DNA of 64,000 bases from Mogibacterium sp. Lineage in GTDB: Bacteria > Bacillota > Clostridia > Peptostreptococcales > Anaerovoracaceae. Shown piece after piece: positions 1 to 6,670 of this stretch. The notes under the pieces were generated by a model that was given only the letters and a program-made list of their open reading frames with translations, searched no databases and was not told where the DNA came from. Within the stretch, counting starts at the first letter, position 1. Each line of letters starts with the position of its first letter. The translations under genes and the position numbers were made by a program. The stretch is from NCBI GenBank assembly GCA_017505405.1, contig JAFVPI010000019.1, forward strand, positions 1 to 64,000, written 5' to 3'.

Positions 1-469
1 CAACAGCATTTTTTATATATTCAAGCGTATTTGCAAACGCCTTCTGAAGGATTTCATCAGACAATTTAATCGGGAAAATATATCCGGACCTCGATAATCC
101 CGCAGCCACGTTATCACATATGCATTCGATGACATCGATCAGTGTTATATCATCCGGACAATGTCTTGTCAGATGATGCCTTTCCAGTTCACAGTAATGC
201 AGCTTTGCCCATTCGCCTTCCTGAAATTTCTTTTCTCCTCTAATGTCGGATGTCAAAAGTTCGTAAAACATAGTCGCATAAGGCTCTTCTACCTTGGTAC
301 AGTCGTGCCTGTCAGCTCTTTCCCTCAGTTCGTCTGCAAAAGCATTCATAAGATTTGAGACATCGGTTCTGTGGCTGTTATTGGATTCACTGAACTCTTC
401 CCTGCTCGGAACGTGAGAGGCGGTTCTTGAGTCGCCCAGACTGTTCTTCTTTATAGTGATTTTTTCCAT
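1..469 (-). CDS. Phage/mobile-element conserved protein, DUF5662-like (3' end outside window)
   Basis: Open frame on the minus strand from an ATG at 469 through the left edge, 156 codons visible, so the C-terminus is missing. A purine-rich ribosome binding site (GAGGGG, 475-480) sits just upstream. Residues 55-56 form an HD pair and residues 98-99 an HH pair in an ERHHL context. This is reminiscent of the DUF5662 family seen in phages and mobile elements, which carries HD and HH metal-ligand-like motifs. That assignment is from memory of the family, and no catalytic role is established. Its position next to remnants and repeats fits a mobile-element origin. Confidence 0.6.
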   Translation of the reverse strand, partial: MEKITIKKNSLGDSRTASHVPSREEFSESNNSHRTDVSNLMNAFADELRERADRHDCTKVEEPYATMFYELLTSDIRGEKKFQEGEWAKLHYCELERHHLTRHCPDDITLIDVIECICDNVAAGLSRSGYIFPIKLSDEILQKAFANTLEYIKNAV

Positions 470-593
470 CAAGTCCCCTCCATAACTCCCGATCTGTCAC
501 TATATACTGCAACATCATAAATATATCATATTTTATGTAGCCTTGTGACTGCCTTGCGCCTGTCTGTCAGTACATCATGCCATCTACCTTTTG

Positions 594-782
594 TCACCTT
601 GCATGCCTCCGGTATACTAAATAACTCATTCCCCCGATAGCTGCATTTATAACAACAAGTAATACAATCAGCACTCCAAGATCTTCACCTATCTGCACGG
701 TTGCGTCTACGATTCTCACAAAGAATCGGGAAGCGATCAGCATAGTTATTATAGTTACTGTAATATGCAGAGCCTTTTTCAT
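594..782 (-). CDS. Small two-helix membrane protein, copy A
   Basis: Predicted 62-residue protein starting MKKALHITV. The ATG at 782 is chosen because it aligns with the start of the paralogue at 6577; an upstream ATG at 815 is possible. Two hydrophobic segments (about residues 5-22 and 36-55) are separated by an acidic linker with the motif RIVDATVQI. The family is not recognised. The copy at 6380-6577 is closely similar over its whole length, and the similarity continues into the upstream DNA (a shared block near 811-829 and 6606-6624), so a segment of about 240 bp was duplicated. Function unknown. Confidence 0.6.
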   Translation of the reverse strand: MKKALHITVTIITMLIASRFFVRIVDATVQIGEDLGVLIVLLVVINAAIGGMSYLVYRRHAR

Positions 783-830
783 TTTTTTTCTCACAGTCTT
801 TCCAGTCCATATCAATAGCCCCTACAACCT

Positions 831-898
831 TGAATTTGGATGCATCTCAACAGACCTGAATATAGATGCATCTCAACAGACCTGAATTTGGATGCATA
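831..898. repeat. 26-bp direct tandem repeat, 2.6 copies
   Basis: Units begin at 831, 857 and 883 and share the core GATGCATCTCAACAGACC; the third unit is truncated after GGATGCAT. The array lies just upstream of the small membrane protein gene and is absent from the paralogous locus near 6.6 kb, so it arose after the duplication or was lost there. Confidence 0.85.
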
Positions 899-1017
899 AT
901 GCCAACCGCTTGCCATCATGCCCTGTGAGCCTGACATCCTGATGATGCACACTGCATTCGACGTGATGGCAAATCAGATCATATACAAAAGAGTATAAAT
1001 AGGAGTTTCTGAAATTA

Positions 1018-1055
1018 TTCTAAAAAGCAGGTATTTTTTCAGGCCGTTTTTAGAA
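1018..1055. repeat. 38-bp dyad element, copy 1
   Basis: Arms TTCTAAAAA (1018-1026) and TTTTTAGAA (1047-1055) are perfect inverted repeats around a 20-bp centre that contains TATTTTTTCAGGCCG. A near-identical element lies at 1216-1253. It could be an operator or a hairpin; no regulator is assigned. Confidence 0.7.
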
Positions 1056-1161
1056 TATATAACTCATCTTCCATATTTGCATGATTATACGTTAATAAAT
1101 AATCCGGATCCGGTAATTATTGTAAAGTCTTTTGGTTAACAAACGTGCAAATATATCGCAT

Positions 1162-1199
1162 CAGATTCTTTGTGGGACATACCATCGCTCAAGAATCTG
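1162..1199. repeat. 9-bp inverted repeat with 20-bp centre
   Basis: CAGATTCTT (1162-1170) and AAGAATCTG (1191-1199) are perfect inverted arms. The geometry equals that of the two flanking TTCTAAAAA dyads but the sequence is unrelated, so the match in spacing may be chance. Confidence 0.5.
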
Positions 1200-1215
1200 T
1201 TTCAGGATGAAATTT

Positions 1216-1253
1216 TTCTAAAAAAGTATGCATTTTTTCATCCGTTTTTAGAA
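1216..1253. repeat. 38-bp dyad element, copy 2
   Basis: Arms TTCTAAAAA and TTTTTAGAA again flank a 20-bp centre, here containing GCATTTTTTCATCCG. Arms, length and centre composition match the element at 1018-1055, about 200 bp away. Confidence 0.7.
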
Positions 1254-1381
1254 ATTTTTTTAAAACTCCTTTTCAGGGCTAAAAACCAGCTATTACTTAT
1301 TCAAAACTGATTGTTTTTATTCATTTTGGTTAGTGCGGTATCTGCATGATGCCACATATTGAAATTTCAACGAAATTCAGT

Positions 1382-1415
1382 AAAAACAAAAGCTCCCGGA
1401 TCATCTCCGAGGGCC
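1382..1415 (-). terminator. Rho-independent terminator
   Basis: Minus strand: a GGCCCTCGGA/TCCGGGAGC stem with one mismatch is followed by TTTTGTTTTT. It lies downstream of the truncated sce7726-like gene and directly beside repeat copy 1, and could end the operon that begins at 3177. Confidence 0.7.
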
Positions 1416-1424
1416 TTGAAAGTT

Positions 1425-1514
1425 GTTGCGGTGATAGGACGCGAAGTTGCTCAAAATGCGGCATTTTCAAGGCGTAGAGCTTTTAGCCTCATTGACTTAT
1501 CCCCTGTTTACCCC
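1425..1514. repeat. 90-bp near-repeat, copy 1 (tRNA-3'-end-like)
   Basis: Shares GTTGCGG, AGGACGCGAAG, GCATTTTC and CCCCTGTTTACCCC in the same order and at the same overall length with 5361-5450. Read on the minus strand it resembles a tRNA T-arm and acceptor (TTCGCGT loop, CCGCA end) that has decayed. It contains the 3' end of the gene at 1489-1866. It may be an attachment-site or integration scar. Confidence 0.65.
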
Positions 1515-1866
1515 AGATGGTGTAATCCCTTTCGAATAGTTCTTCACTAATCTGCTCATGCAGGATTTCTTCCGGCACTTTATCTATCAGCTTCTCCGTT
1601 ATGAATTTCTTGCTCTTCTGAGCATATTTCGGCATTTTGTTCTCGGCCAGTATATGTGAGAATTCAGATTTCCACAGCAGGCTCATTTTATTCTTTAGCT
1701 TGGCCTTTGGATTAGGTTTCGCCTCCCTTACCCGGTAGAAATCCACCTCGCCTTTGATCAACTCCACAGATATTATCCCCCAGTATGCAGGAACATGTTC
1801 AGATGAATGAAGGGCGTGGGTCGATCCGACTACAAGATAGTTTTCATCATAGTATCTGTCATTCAT
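1489..1866 (-). pseudogene. N-terminally truncated sce7726-like protein
   Basis: A 125-codon frame whose product (VVGSTHALHSSEHVPAYWG near residues 12-30, then FYRVREAKPNP and a long charged tail ending EELFERDYT) matches my recollection of the C-terminal half of sce7726-family proteins. These are usually about 200 or more residues with an N-terminal nuclease-like part. That N-terminal part is missing: one base upstream of the ATG lies the stop codon of the phosphodiesterase gene. The C-terminus runs into repeat copy 1. It could be translated by coupling, but probably lacks its original activity. Confidence 0.6.
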
Positions 1867-1867
1867 T

Positions 1868-2524
1868 TCAGTATCCCATCTTCGTCATGATCCCATCAGC
1901 TGTAACTCCCGGATGGGTCAGGTACAGCCTGGCGATCTGCTCCGTGAGCGCAGTATCATAGCCATATTTATTTGCGATCTCCTCGGGGCTTCTGTTCTTT
2001 TGAGTCTCTTTCACTACGATCTCGATCTGCTTCTTCAGATCAGCAACTCCGGGTTTTGAAAGGGCCGTCATTGGCTTCTGCGGGATTTCTATGCGTGTAA
2101 CGTTGATGTCTCCATCGCAGATCTCAGCTGTTGCCATCGTAATTGCCTGATGAAAGCGTCTTGGTCCGCAGCTTCCCGGATTAAGCAGGAGCGTTTTGCC
2201 TTGCGTTTTTTTCTCATACCTATGTGAGTGCCCAAATACGACAAGATCATAGCCACCCACATCAGCAGGCAGGTCTTTTTTCTTGTGAGTCATATATATG
2301 CGGGTCCCTGCCAGCTCAATTTCCAGGAACAAAGGGATCTGTTCTGCCCAGTCTTTATCGTTATTTCCACGCACAGCATAGACAGGTGCGATCTCTTCAA
2401 GCTGATCGATGATCTCCTGCCTGTTGATGTCTCCTCCATGAAGAATAGATTCACAGCCTTCCAATGATTCAATTATCTCCGGCCTGAGCAGGCCGTGAGT
2501 ATCAGATATGATTCCTATCTTCAT
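1868..2524 (-). CDS. YfcE/MJ0936-type metallophosphodiesterase
   Basis: 218 residues. The calcineurin-like motifs run in order: SDTHG (residues 7-11), HGGD, GNND and GHSH, the binuclear-metal ligands of YfcE/MJ0936 phosphodiesterases. Family members hydrolyse phosphodiesters with Mn2+ or a similar metal; the natural substrate is unknown here. About 55 residues follow the usual catalytic domain and end in a small helical segment (YLTHPGVTADGIMTKMGY). The ATG overlaps the stop of the upstream glutaredoxin-like gene by 4 bp, so the two are translationally coupled. Confidence 0.85.
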   Translation of the reverse strand: MKIGIISDTHGLLRPEIIESLEGCESILHGGDINRQEIIDQLEEIAPVYAVRGNNDKDWAEQIPLFLEIELAGTRIYMTHKKKDLPADVGGYDLVVFGHSHRYEKKTQGKTLLLNPGSCGPRRFHQAITMATAEICDGDINVTRIEIPQKPMTALSKPGVADLKKQIEIVVKETQKNRSPEEIANKYGYDTALTEQIARLYLTHPGVTADGIMTKMGY

Positions 2525-2805
2525 TCTTCCAACGCCTTGTCGAATGCAAGTTTCACACCCTCTTTTACCGTTTCATACGGCATGAAAAGTGCTGCCTCAA
2601 AGATTTTGTCATGATCGATAAACAGACTTGGAACTGACCAGTAATCGTAATTCTCAATGATCTCCGGATGCTCATCCTCGTTGATCATTTCGATTTCGAC
2701 CTTCTGATACTCCGGGTCCTCTTTTCTTAGTTCTTCGATAGCCTGTCTGGCGTAATTACAGTATTTGCACTCATCAATATGGAACATTGTGATCTTCTTC
2801 GCCAT
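2521..2805 (-). CDS. Glutaredoxin/thioredoxin-like protein
   Basis: 94 residues with a redox motif CKYC near residues 13-16 in a beta-alpha context and a cis-proline motif SVPSLFI near residue 58, as in glutaredoxin-fold thiol oxidoreductases. It is likely cytoplasmic, with no signal peptide. It lies 48 bp after the SMR exporter gene and overlaps the phosphodiesterase start, so it is probably part of one minus-strand operon reading exporter, redoxin, phosphodiesterase, truncated sce7726. Confidence 0.8.
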   Translation of the reverse strand: MAKKITMFHIDECKYCNYARQAIEELRKEDPEYQKVEIEMINEDEHPEIIENYDYWSVPSLFIDHDKIFEAALFMPYETVKEGVKLAFDKALEE

Positions 2806-2853
2806 AATAGCTCTCCTTAAGTACTATGATGTTAATACATTTGCTATATTGTA

Positions 2854-3177
2854 TCATATGCGGCAAGCAAGTAATTTCAGTCCAATGATCCCTGCCGCTA
2901 TCAAAATGATACAGCCTGCCTGTGGAAGCGTAATAGTTTCCTTGAACAACATGGCTCCCAGAATTGTTGTGCCCAGGATACCGAATCCGGTCCACATCGC
3001 ATACGCTGTCCCAAGTGGCAGCTTTTTTAATGCCAGCGCCAGGAAAACAGCACTTGCTATGTATCCGATTCCGGTAATGATACTTGGCATGATCTTTGAA
3101 AATCCATCCGACATCTTCATTGATACCGCCCAAGTAACCTCAAGAATACCGGCGATCAAGAGATATAACCATTCCAT
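2854..3177 (-). CDS. gdx: Small multidrug resistance (SMR) exporter, Gdx/SugE type
   Basis: 107 residues and four transmembrane helices. The first helix carries GILEVTWA, whose glutamate is the central proton and substrate ligand of SMR proteins. LPLGTAYAMWTGFG is the signature of the SugE/Gdx branch, which in studied cases exports guanidinium. The start at 3177 is chosen because GGAGG lies 5 bp upstream; an ATG at 3189 overlaps that site. A structured leader precedes it. Confidence 0.85.
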   Translation of the reverse strand: MEWLYLLIAGILEVTWAVSMKMSDGFSKIMPSIITGIGYIASAVFLALALKKLPLGTAYAMWTGFGILGTTILGAMLFKETITLPQAGCIILIAAGIIGLKLLACRI

Positions 3178-3181
3178 TCTG

Positions 3182-3285
3182 ACCTCCATTTAATATGCAC
3201 CGGCTTCCATGTCTTCTATGGCCTAACGACATGGATGCAGGTGCACCTCTGACAGCTACCCGGCGGCAGCCTTCTTATTTTATTG
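3182..3285 (-). promoter_or_regulatory. Structured 5' leader of the SMR exporter (possible riboswitch, class not recognised)
   Basis: The minus-strand leader can form a 7-bp hairpin (GGCTGCC/GGTAGCT with two wobble pairs) and then a composite stem in which TGCACC pairs with GGTGCA outside CCATGTC/GACATGG. The second stem ends about 10 nt before the Shine-Dalgarno. Gdx genes are often under guanidine riboswitches, but the consensus pieces of classes I-III that I know are not visible, so function is inferred only from structure and neighbour. Confidence 0.4.
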
Positions 3286-3293
3286 ACTGTATC

Positions 3294-3323
3294 ATTCTAG
3301 CACGGTTCAGCCAAATGCAACAA
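3294..3323 (-). promoter_or_regulatory. Putative sigma-A promoter for the SMR operon
   Basis: Minus strand -10 TAGAAT (3294-3299), with TTGTTG (3318-3323, 18-bp spacer) or TTGCAT (3315-3320, 15-bp spacer) as -35. The -35 is weak. Placement just upstream of the structured leader supports it. Confidence 0.45.
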
Positions 3324-3425
3324 CCTTCTAAATGCTCAGGTTATAGAACTGCCGAAAACAGACTATGTACTATTGTCTGAGGAAGATGTGGAGAAAGAAC
3401 TCGACAATGATACTTTGCAGGCTGA

Positions 3426-3992
3426 TTAGGAAATCAGACAAAGTATGCTGTCTAGCACTTGCTTTTTAAGATCTTCCGGCGGTAACGGATTTGCATCAGT
3501 AAACCACCACCTGACGACCTGCTCGATCCCACCGATGATCAATTCGGTAAGCAGTTCCGGCTCTGCAGAAAGATTATGTCCTGCAGCTTTGTCAGCTGCC
3601 AGATGCGCCAGCAGCTCATCGTGCATACTGGTACGAATCACTTCAGCAATTGACCACAGCATAGAATCTGAGGCCAGAGAACGTAGAAAATCTGTATTGT
3701 TCTCCAATATCGAAAAGGCGTCTGTAATTAGCCTTTCGTAGTATGCATGACCGGAAAGTCTGCTGAAATCTGAAGCATCTTTGTGATAGCGTTGAAGTAT
3801 ATCACGGATCACAAAGTCGGCGAATTCATATTTATCTGCGAAATGGTTATAGAACGTTGCAGTCCTCACAACTGCAGAATCGCAGAGTTCTTTGACTGTT
3901 ATTTGTTCAAAACTTCTGACCTTGAGAAGATCGGTAAATGCGCGTGCTAACGCAGTGTATGTTTTCTGTATTCTGAGATCTGTACCTGACAT
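3426..3992 (-). CDS. TetR/AcrR family transcriptional regulator
   Basis: 188 residues. The N-terminal 55 residues form a TetR helix-turn-helix (QITVKELCDSAVVRTATFYNHFADK at about 29-53, the DNA-reading helix being VRTATFYNHF). The C-terminal helical domain matches TetR_C-type sensors of the clostridial TetR subgroup. It is divergent from the lipocalin-like gene with a 139-bp shared intergenic region containing a promoter and dyads, so it most likely controls that gene and itself. The inducer is unknown. Confidence 0.85.
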   Translation of the reverse strand: MSGTDLRIQKTYTALARAFTDLLKVRSFEQITVKELCDSAVVRTATFYNHFADKYEFADFVIRDILQRYHKDASDFSRLSGHAYYERLITDAFSILENNTDFLRSLASDSMLWSIAEVIRTSMHDELLAHLAADKAAGHNLSAEPELLTELIIGGIEQVVRWWFTDANPLPPEDLKKQVLDSILCLIS

Positions 3993-4112
3993 ATTTGACG
4001 AAATTCCTTCCGGTGTAAATTAATTGATTCCGAGAGGACATTCATGTCTTCTCTTTTTACATGAAATAAATATATTGATAGTATAAACAAATATTTTACT
4101 GGTGTCAAATAT
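3991..4112. promoter_or_regulatory. Divergent control region between tetR-like and lipocalin-like genes
   Basis: Sigma-A promoter for the plus strand: TTTACA (4056-4061), 17-bp spacer, TAGTAT (4079-4084). A short dyad GACAT-TC-ATGTC (4037-4048) lies just upstream of the -35. ATATTTGAC (3991-3999) and GTCAAATAT (4104-4112) are 9-bp inverted copies at the two ends, one overlapping the tetR start codon and the other just before the plus-strand ribosome site. These are candidate TetR operators. Confidence 0.6.
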
Positions 4113-4131
4113 AATCAGGGAGGTGCATACG

Positions 4132-5259
4132 ATGGAAACAGTAAGAGTTTTGGACAGACCGGAAGATTTTAAGAAATACGGGATCAAACAGACAGGTTTG
4201 GAAGTTTGGGAAGATGGAAGGCGTGACAGTCCAGAGCCTGGTCACGGTGAGATCTGGTACTTTGACTGCAGCTTTGAAGATGGTTCTACCCTTGTATTGG
4301 GATTCCGCCCGAAATCTTTGGATCATCTCATGCAGCCGGAGGATAACCCGAACGTTGCTATCAATTACACCAATAAGGATGGGGAAACATTCTTTGACTA
4401 TAGGATGTGCAGCATTGAGGAATCAAGTTTTTCAAAGGAAAAATGCGACCTGACATTAGGCGCGCATTACCTTAAGGGATGCAATTGGGATGAGTATGAC
4501 GTGAAGGTCGTACCGGAAGAACCATCTGCACTGGTTGTGGATGGAAAACCCTCCGAAGATCATTCGGCCAGTGTGGACCTTCATTTCACGGCAGAATCCA
4601 AACCGTTCAGACCTGGTACCGGGATCATCGATGTAGGAGAGGGATTTTACTACAATTTCATCTGTATCACAAGAATGCAGGTATCCGGGCATATCCATAT
4701 CAATGGAGAGGATAAGGAAGTATCCGGGGCAGCATATTACAACCATCAGTGGTTCAATATAAGCCCTGCTATTGCATTCCACCACTGGGTATGGGGACGT
4801 CAGAATATCGGTGAATACAGTGTCCTTATTTATGACATGGTCACAAGAAAGAGCACCGGCCTGGTGCAGATCCCGCTGTTCACGATCGATGATCTGCAAG
4901 GAAACAGGATCTTCGAGAATACTTCAGGCGACAATATGAGCTTCGAGATCCTCGATACGTATATCGAAAAAGTGAGCGGCAAGGAATACCCGTGCGCCCT
5001 CAGGTATACTTTTGAAAGCGAAGACATGAAGATCACATACACCATCCGTGATCCGCAGGAGATCGGCATCATGTATGTATATGGTGATGCTCCTGAACCT
5101 GTCAGGAAGCAGTATGATGCCATGGGAATCAAGCCATCCTATACAAGAAATCTCGCCGATACGGAGCTGACAATCGAAACAAAAGCTGATCATAAGACGA
5201 TCAGCGGAAGGATGCTGTATGAATTCAACTTCCCAGGCAAAGAATTAAGGGAGAATTAA
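4132..5259 (+). CDS. Lipocalin-like protein of the CrtC/AttH (hydroxyneurosporene synthase-like) fold
   Basis: 375 residues starting at the ATG preceded by GGGAGG (a GTG at 4102 has no ribosome site). The central NHQWFNISPAIAFHHWVWGR (about residues 205-224) and the paired beta-rich halves resemble the CrtC/AttH lipocalin-like family, which includes carotenoid 1,2-hydratases and fungal kievitone-hydratase-like proteins. The true substrate cannot be read from sequence. There is no signal peptide, so it should be cytoplasmic. It sits alone on the plus strand, divergent from a TetR regulator, which suggests induction by a small hydrophobic ligand or plant-type compound. Confidence 0.65.
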   Translation: METVRVLDRPEDFKKYGIKQTGLEVWEDGRRDSPEPGHGEIWYFDCSFEDGSTLVLGFRPKSLDHLMQPEDNPNVAINYTNKDGETFFDYRMCSIEESSFSKEKCDLTLGAHYLKGCNWDEYDVKVVPEEPSALVVDGKPSEDHSASVDLHFTAESKPFRPGTGIIDVGEGFYYNFICITRMQVSGHIHINGEDKEVSGAAYYNHQWFNISPAIAFHHWVWGRQNIGEYSVLIYDMVTRKSTGLVQIPLFTIDDLQGNRIFENTSGDNMSFEILDTYIEKVSGKEYPCALRYTFESEDMKITYTIRDPQEIGIMYVYGDAPEPVRKQYDAMGIKPSYTRNLADTELTIETKADHKTISGRMLYEFNFPGKELREN

Positions 5260-5325
5260 TGAGAGAATAGCCATATCCTTCATAAAGGTTCGACGCCCCT
5301 TTCGCAGCATTATCAACACTTACAA

Positions 5326-5354
5326 AGAAAAATGATCGCCTTTTAAGCGATCAT
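5326..5354 (-). terminator. Rho-independent terminator beside repeat copy 2
   Basis: Minus strand: an 8-bp stem ATGATCGC/GCGATCAT followed by TTTTTC. It lies downstream of the gene at 5511-6065 and of repeat copy 2. The same order (repeat, then terminator) occurs at copy 1. Confidence 0.75.
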
Positions 5355-5360
5355 CAAGTG

Positions 5361-5450
5361 GTTGCGGGGACAGGACGCGAAGCTGCTATAAGCCTGGCAT
5401 TTTCCAGGCTTATAGCTTTCATCCATATTGATTTACCCCCTGTTTACCCC
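5361..5450. repeat. 90-bp near-repeat, copy 2 (tRNA-3'-end-like with strong hairpin)
   Basis: Partner of 1425-1514. Minus-strand reading gives a T-arm-like GCAGC-TTCGCGT-CCTGT, then CCCCGCA and ACCA, as in a tRNA 3' half. Inside it a 13-bp perfect stem (GCTATAAGCCTGG/CCAGGCTTATAGC, 5385-5416) with a CATTTT loop replaces the rest of the tRNA. In copy 1 the left arm of this hairpin has diverged. Confidence 0.65.
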
Positions 5451-5510
5451 CATATTTATATGTTCCAGCATGGTTTCAGTAGGTAAATCCGAATTTGCAT
5501 GGCTCCCTTT

Positions 5511-6065
5511 TCAGGAAAAATATGCTGAAAACTGCTCCAGAAGGTCCTTTGCCTCGTTGACGACTTCTTCGTTCTCATTGTATTTTACGAGAGTACTCAG
5601 CATTTTCTCAAGTTCTCCCAGGTATACGGGTCCCTGCTCACTTTCATCATCTTCTGATTTCGACACGCTCATTCCACTGCGCCACGGAGCCATGCCAGGA
5701 ACAGCTCTGTCCGCAAGTGCCTGAAAATGATCCTTCATACAGTCCAGCATTCTGAGTATCTGGCTGTCGTCTTCTGAATCAAGGACCTCTTCTATCAGAT
5801 CGGTCCCCCATTCCAGACACTTTCTTTCCAGAAGGCCATACTTTTCAGAATAATGCCCAAACGGGCCGTTCACATCTTCAAGGCTTATGACACTTTCTAT
5901 TTCATTTTTATAAAACACAACTGGGGTAAGGCGCAAAGCCTCCTCATCATGGCCGTATTCATGAAAAGCATATTCTCTGTCGTCGTAAGATACGATCCCC
6001 TCAAACACCTCTCCCGAGGTAGTAATGATCCTTACGCATTTACCATCAAATTTATTAAGATCCAT
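5511..6065 (-). CDS. Hypothetical protein with Sm-like N-terminal segment
   Basis: 184 residues; GGAG precedes the ATG. The first 60 residues (FDGKCVRIITTSGEVFEGIV then beta-strand-like text) resemble an Sm/LSM-type small barrel often found in uncharacterised Firmicutes proteins. The rest is acidic and helical. The family is not otherwise recognised. In the same frame after the stop codon there are 25 more sense codons ending inside repeat copy 2, which may be the relic of another gene's 3' end. It is adjacent to two other small uncharacterised genes on the same strand. Confidence 0.6.
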   Translation of the reverse strand: MDLNKFDGKCVRIITTSGEVFEGIVSYDDREYAFHEYGHDEEALRLTPVVFYKNEIESVISLEDVNGPFGHYSEKYGLLERKCLEWGTDLIEEVLDSEDDSQILRMLDCMKDHFQALADRAVPGMAPWRSGMSVSKSEDDESEQGPVYLGELEKMLSTLVKYNENEEVVNEAKDLLEQFSAYFS

Positions 6066-6106
6066 ATCTGTCTCCGGTTACTATACCGCAAAGTCCCTCA
6101 TAAATC

Positions 6107-6349
6107 TTATATATTGCTTACAGCTTGGTCCATAGCTTTGTCATAAGCTGACATGGCTTCTGCGATCCTGCTCTCAGCTTCTTTCTGACCTTCAAAGGTT
6201 ATTTCTTCAGCCTTAAAGATATCTTCAGCTTCTAAAACCAGGTCGGCACTCATAGTCTGCTCACCAGACAAAGAAGGCGTTAATATCAACTCCTCAAATG
6301 TGTCAGTCTCTTGTGAAGGCTTACTTGGTGTCATTTCTATGTCACACAT
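6107..6349 (-). CDS. Small acidic hypothetical protein
   Basis: 80 residues, strongly acidic, with a low-complexity N-terminal half and a predicted helix at the end (AESRIAEAMSAYDKAMDQAV). A good ribosome binding site (GAGAGGAG) lies 5 bp upstream of the ATG, which is the main support for it being real. No family recognised. It lies between the Sm-like gene and the second small membrane protein. Confidence 0.55.
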   Translation of the reverse strand: MCDIEMTPSKPSQETDTFEELILTPSLSGEQTMSADLVLEAEDIFKAEEITFEGQKEAESRIAEAMSAYDKAMDQAVSNI

Positions 6350-6379
6350 TTTTACTCCTCTCGCTTTTAGATACTGATA

Positions 6380-6577
6380 TTAATTCCTTGTATTATGATA
6401 CTTTCGATACACTAAATAACTTATTCCCACGATAGATATGTTTATTACAGCAAGCAATACAACCAGTGCTCCTATATCCTCATCTATCTGTACTGTCGCG
6501 TCTACAATTCTCACCAGGAATCTGGAAACAATCAACATAATTATTATAGTTGCTGTAATATGCATAGCCTTTTTCAT
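6380..6577 (-). CDS. Small two-helix membrane protein, copy B
   Basis: 65 residues, paralogue of the protein at 594-782 (shared MKKAxHIT, SRFxVRIVDATVQIxED and YLVYRK-type end). Two transmembrane helices with an acidic linker, C-terminus basic. The Shine-Dalgarno is weak. Both copies keep the same orientation and a conserved upstream block. Function unknown. Confidence 0.6.
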   Translation of the reverse strand: MKKAMHITATIIIMLIVSRFLVRIVDATVQIDEDIGALVVLLAVINISIVGISYLVYRKYHNTRN

Positions 6578-6670
6578 TTGATTGTTTCCCTGTCCTTCCG
6601 GTATATGTCAATAGCCCCTACAACCTGTAATTTATCGAATTCTTGAATTAGATATCTTTAGTGATTTCAA

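Larger units (their letters stand above)
899..1381. other. AT-rich non-coding stretch with dyad elements
   Basis: No convincing gene on either strand. The stretch holds three dyads of 9-bp arms around 20-bp centres (1018-1055, 1162-1199, 1216-1253; annotated separately) and several T and A runs. It separates the duplicated membrane-protein gene from the terminator and repeat at 1382-1514. Confidence 0.6.

Noticed and set aside
1018..1253. CRISPR array
   Set aside because: Only two related palindromic units 200 bp apart; no regular repeat-spacer pattern and no cas genes.
3182..3285. Guanidine-I, -II or -III riboswitch for the SMR gene
   Set aside because: The conserved pieces known to me (ACGR loops, class I core, class III pseudoknot) are not present, so only a generic structured leader is reported.
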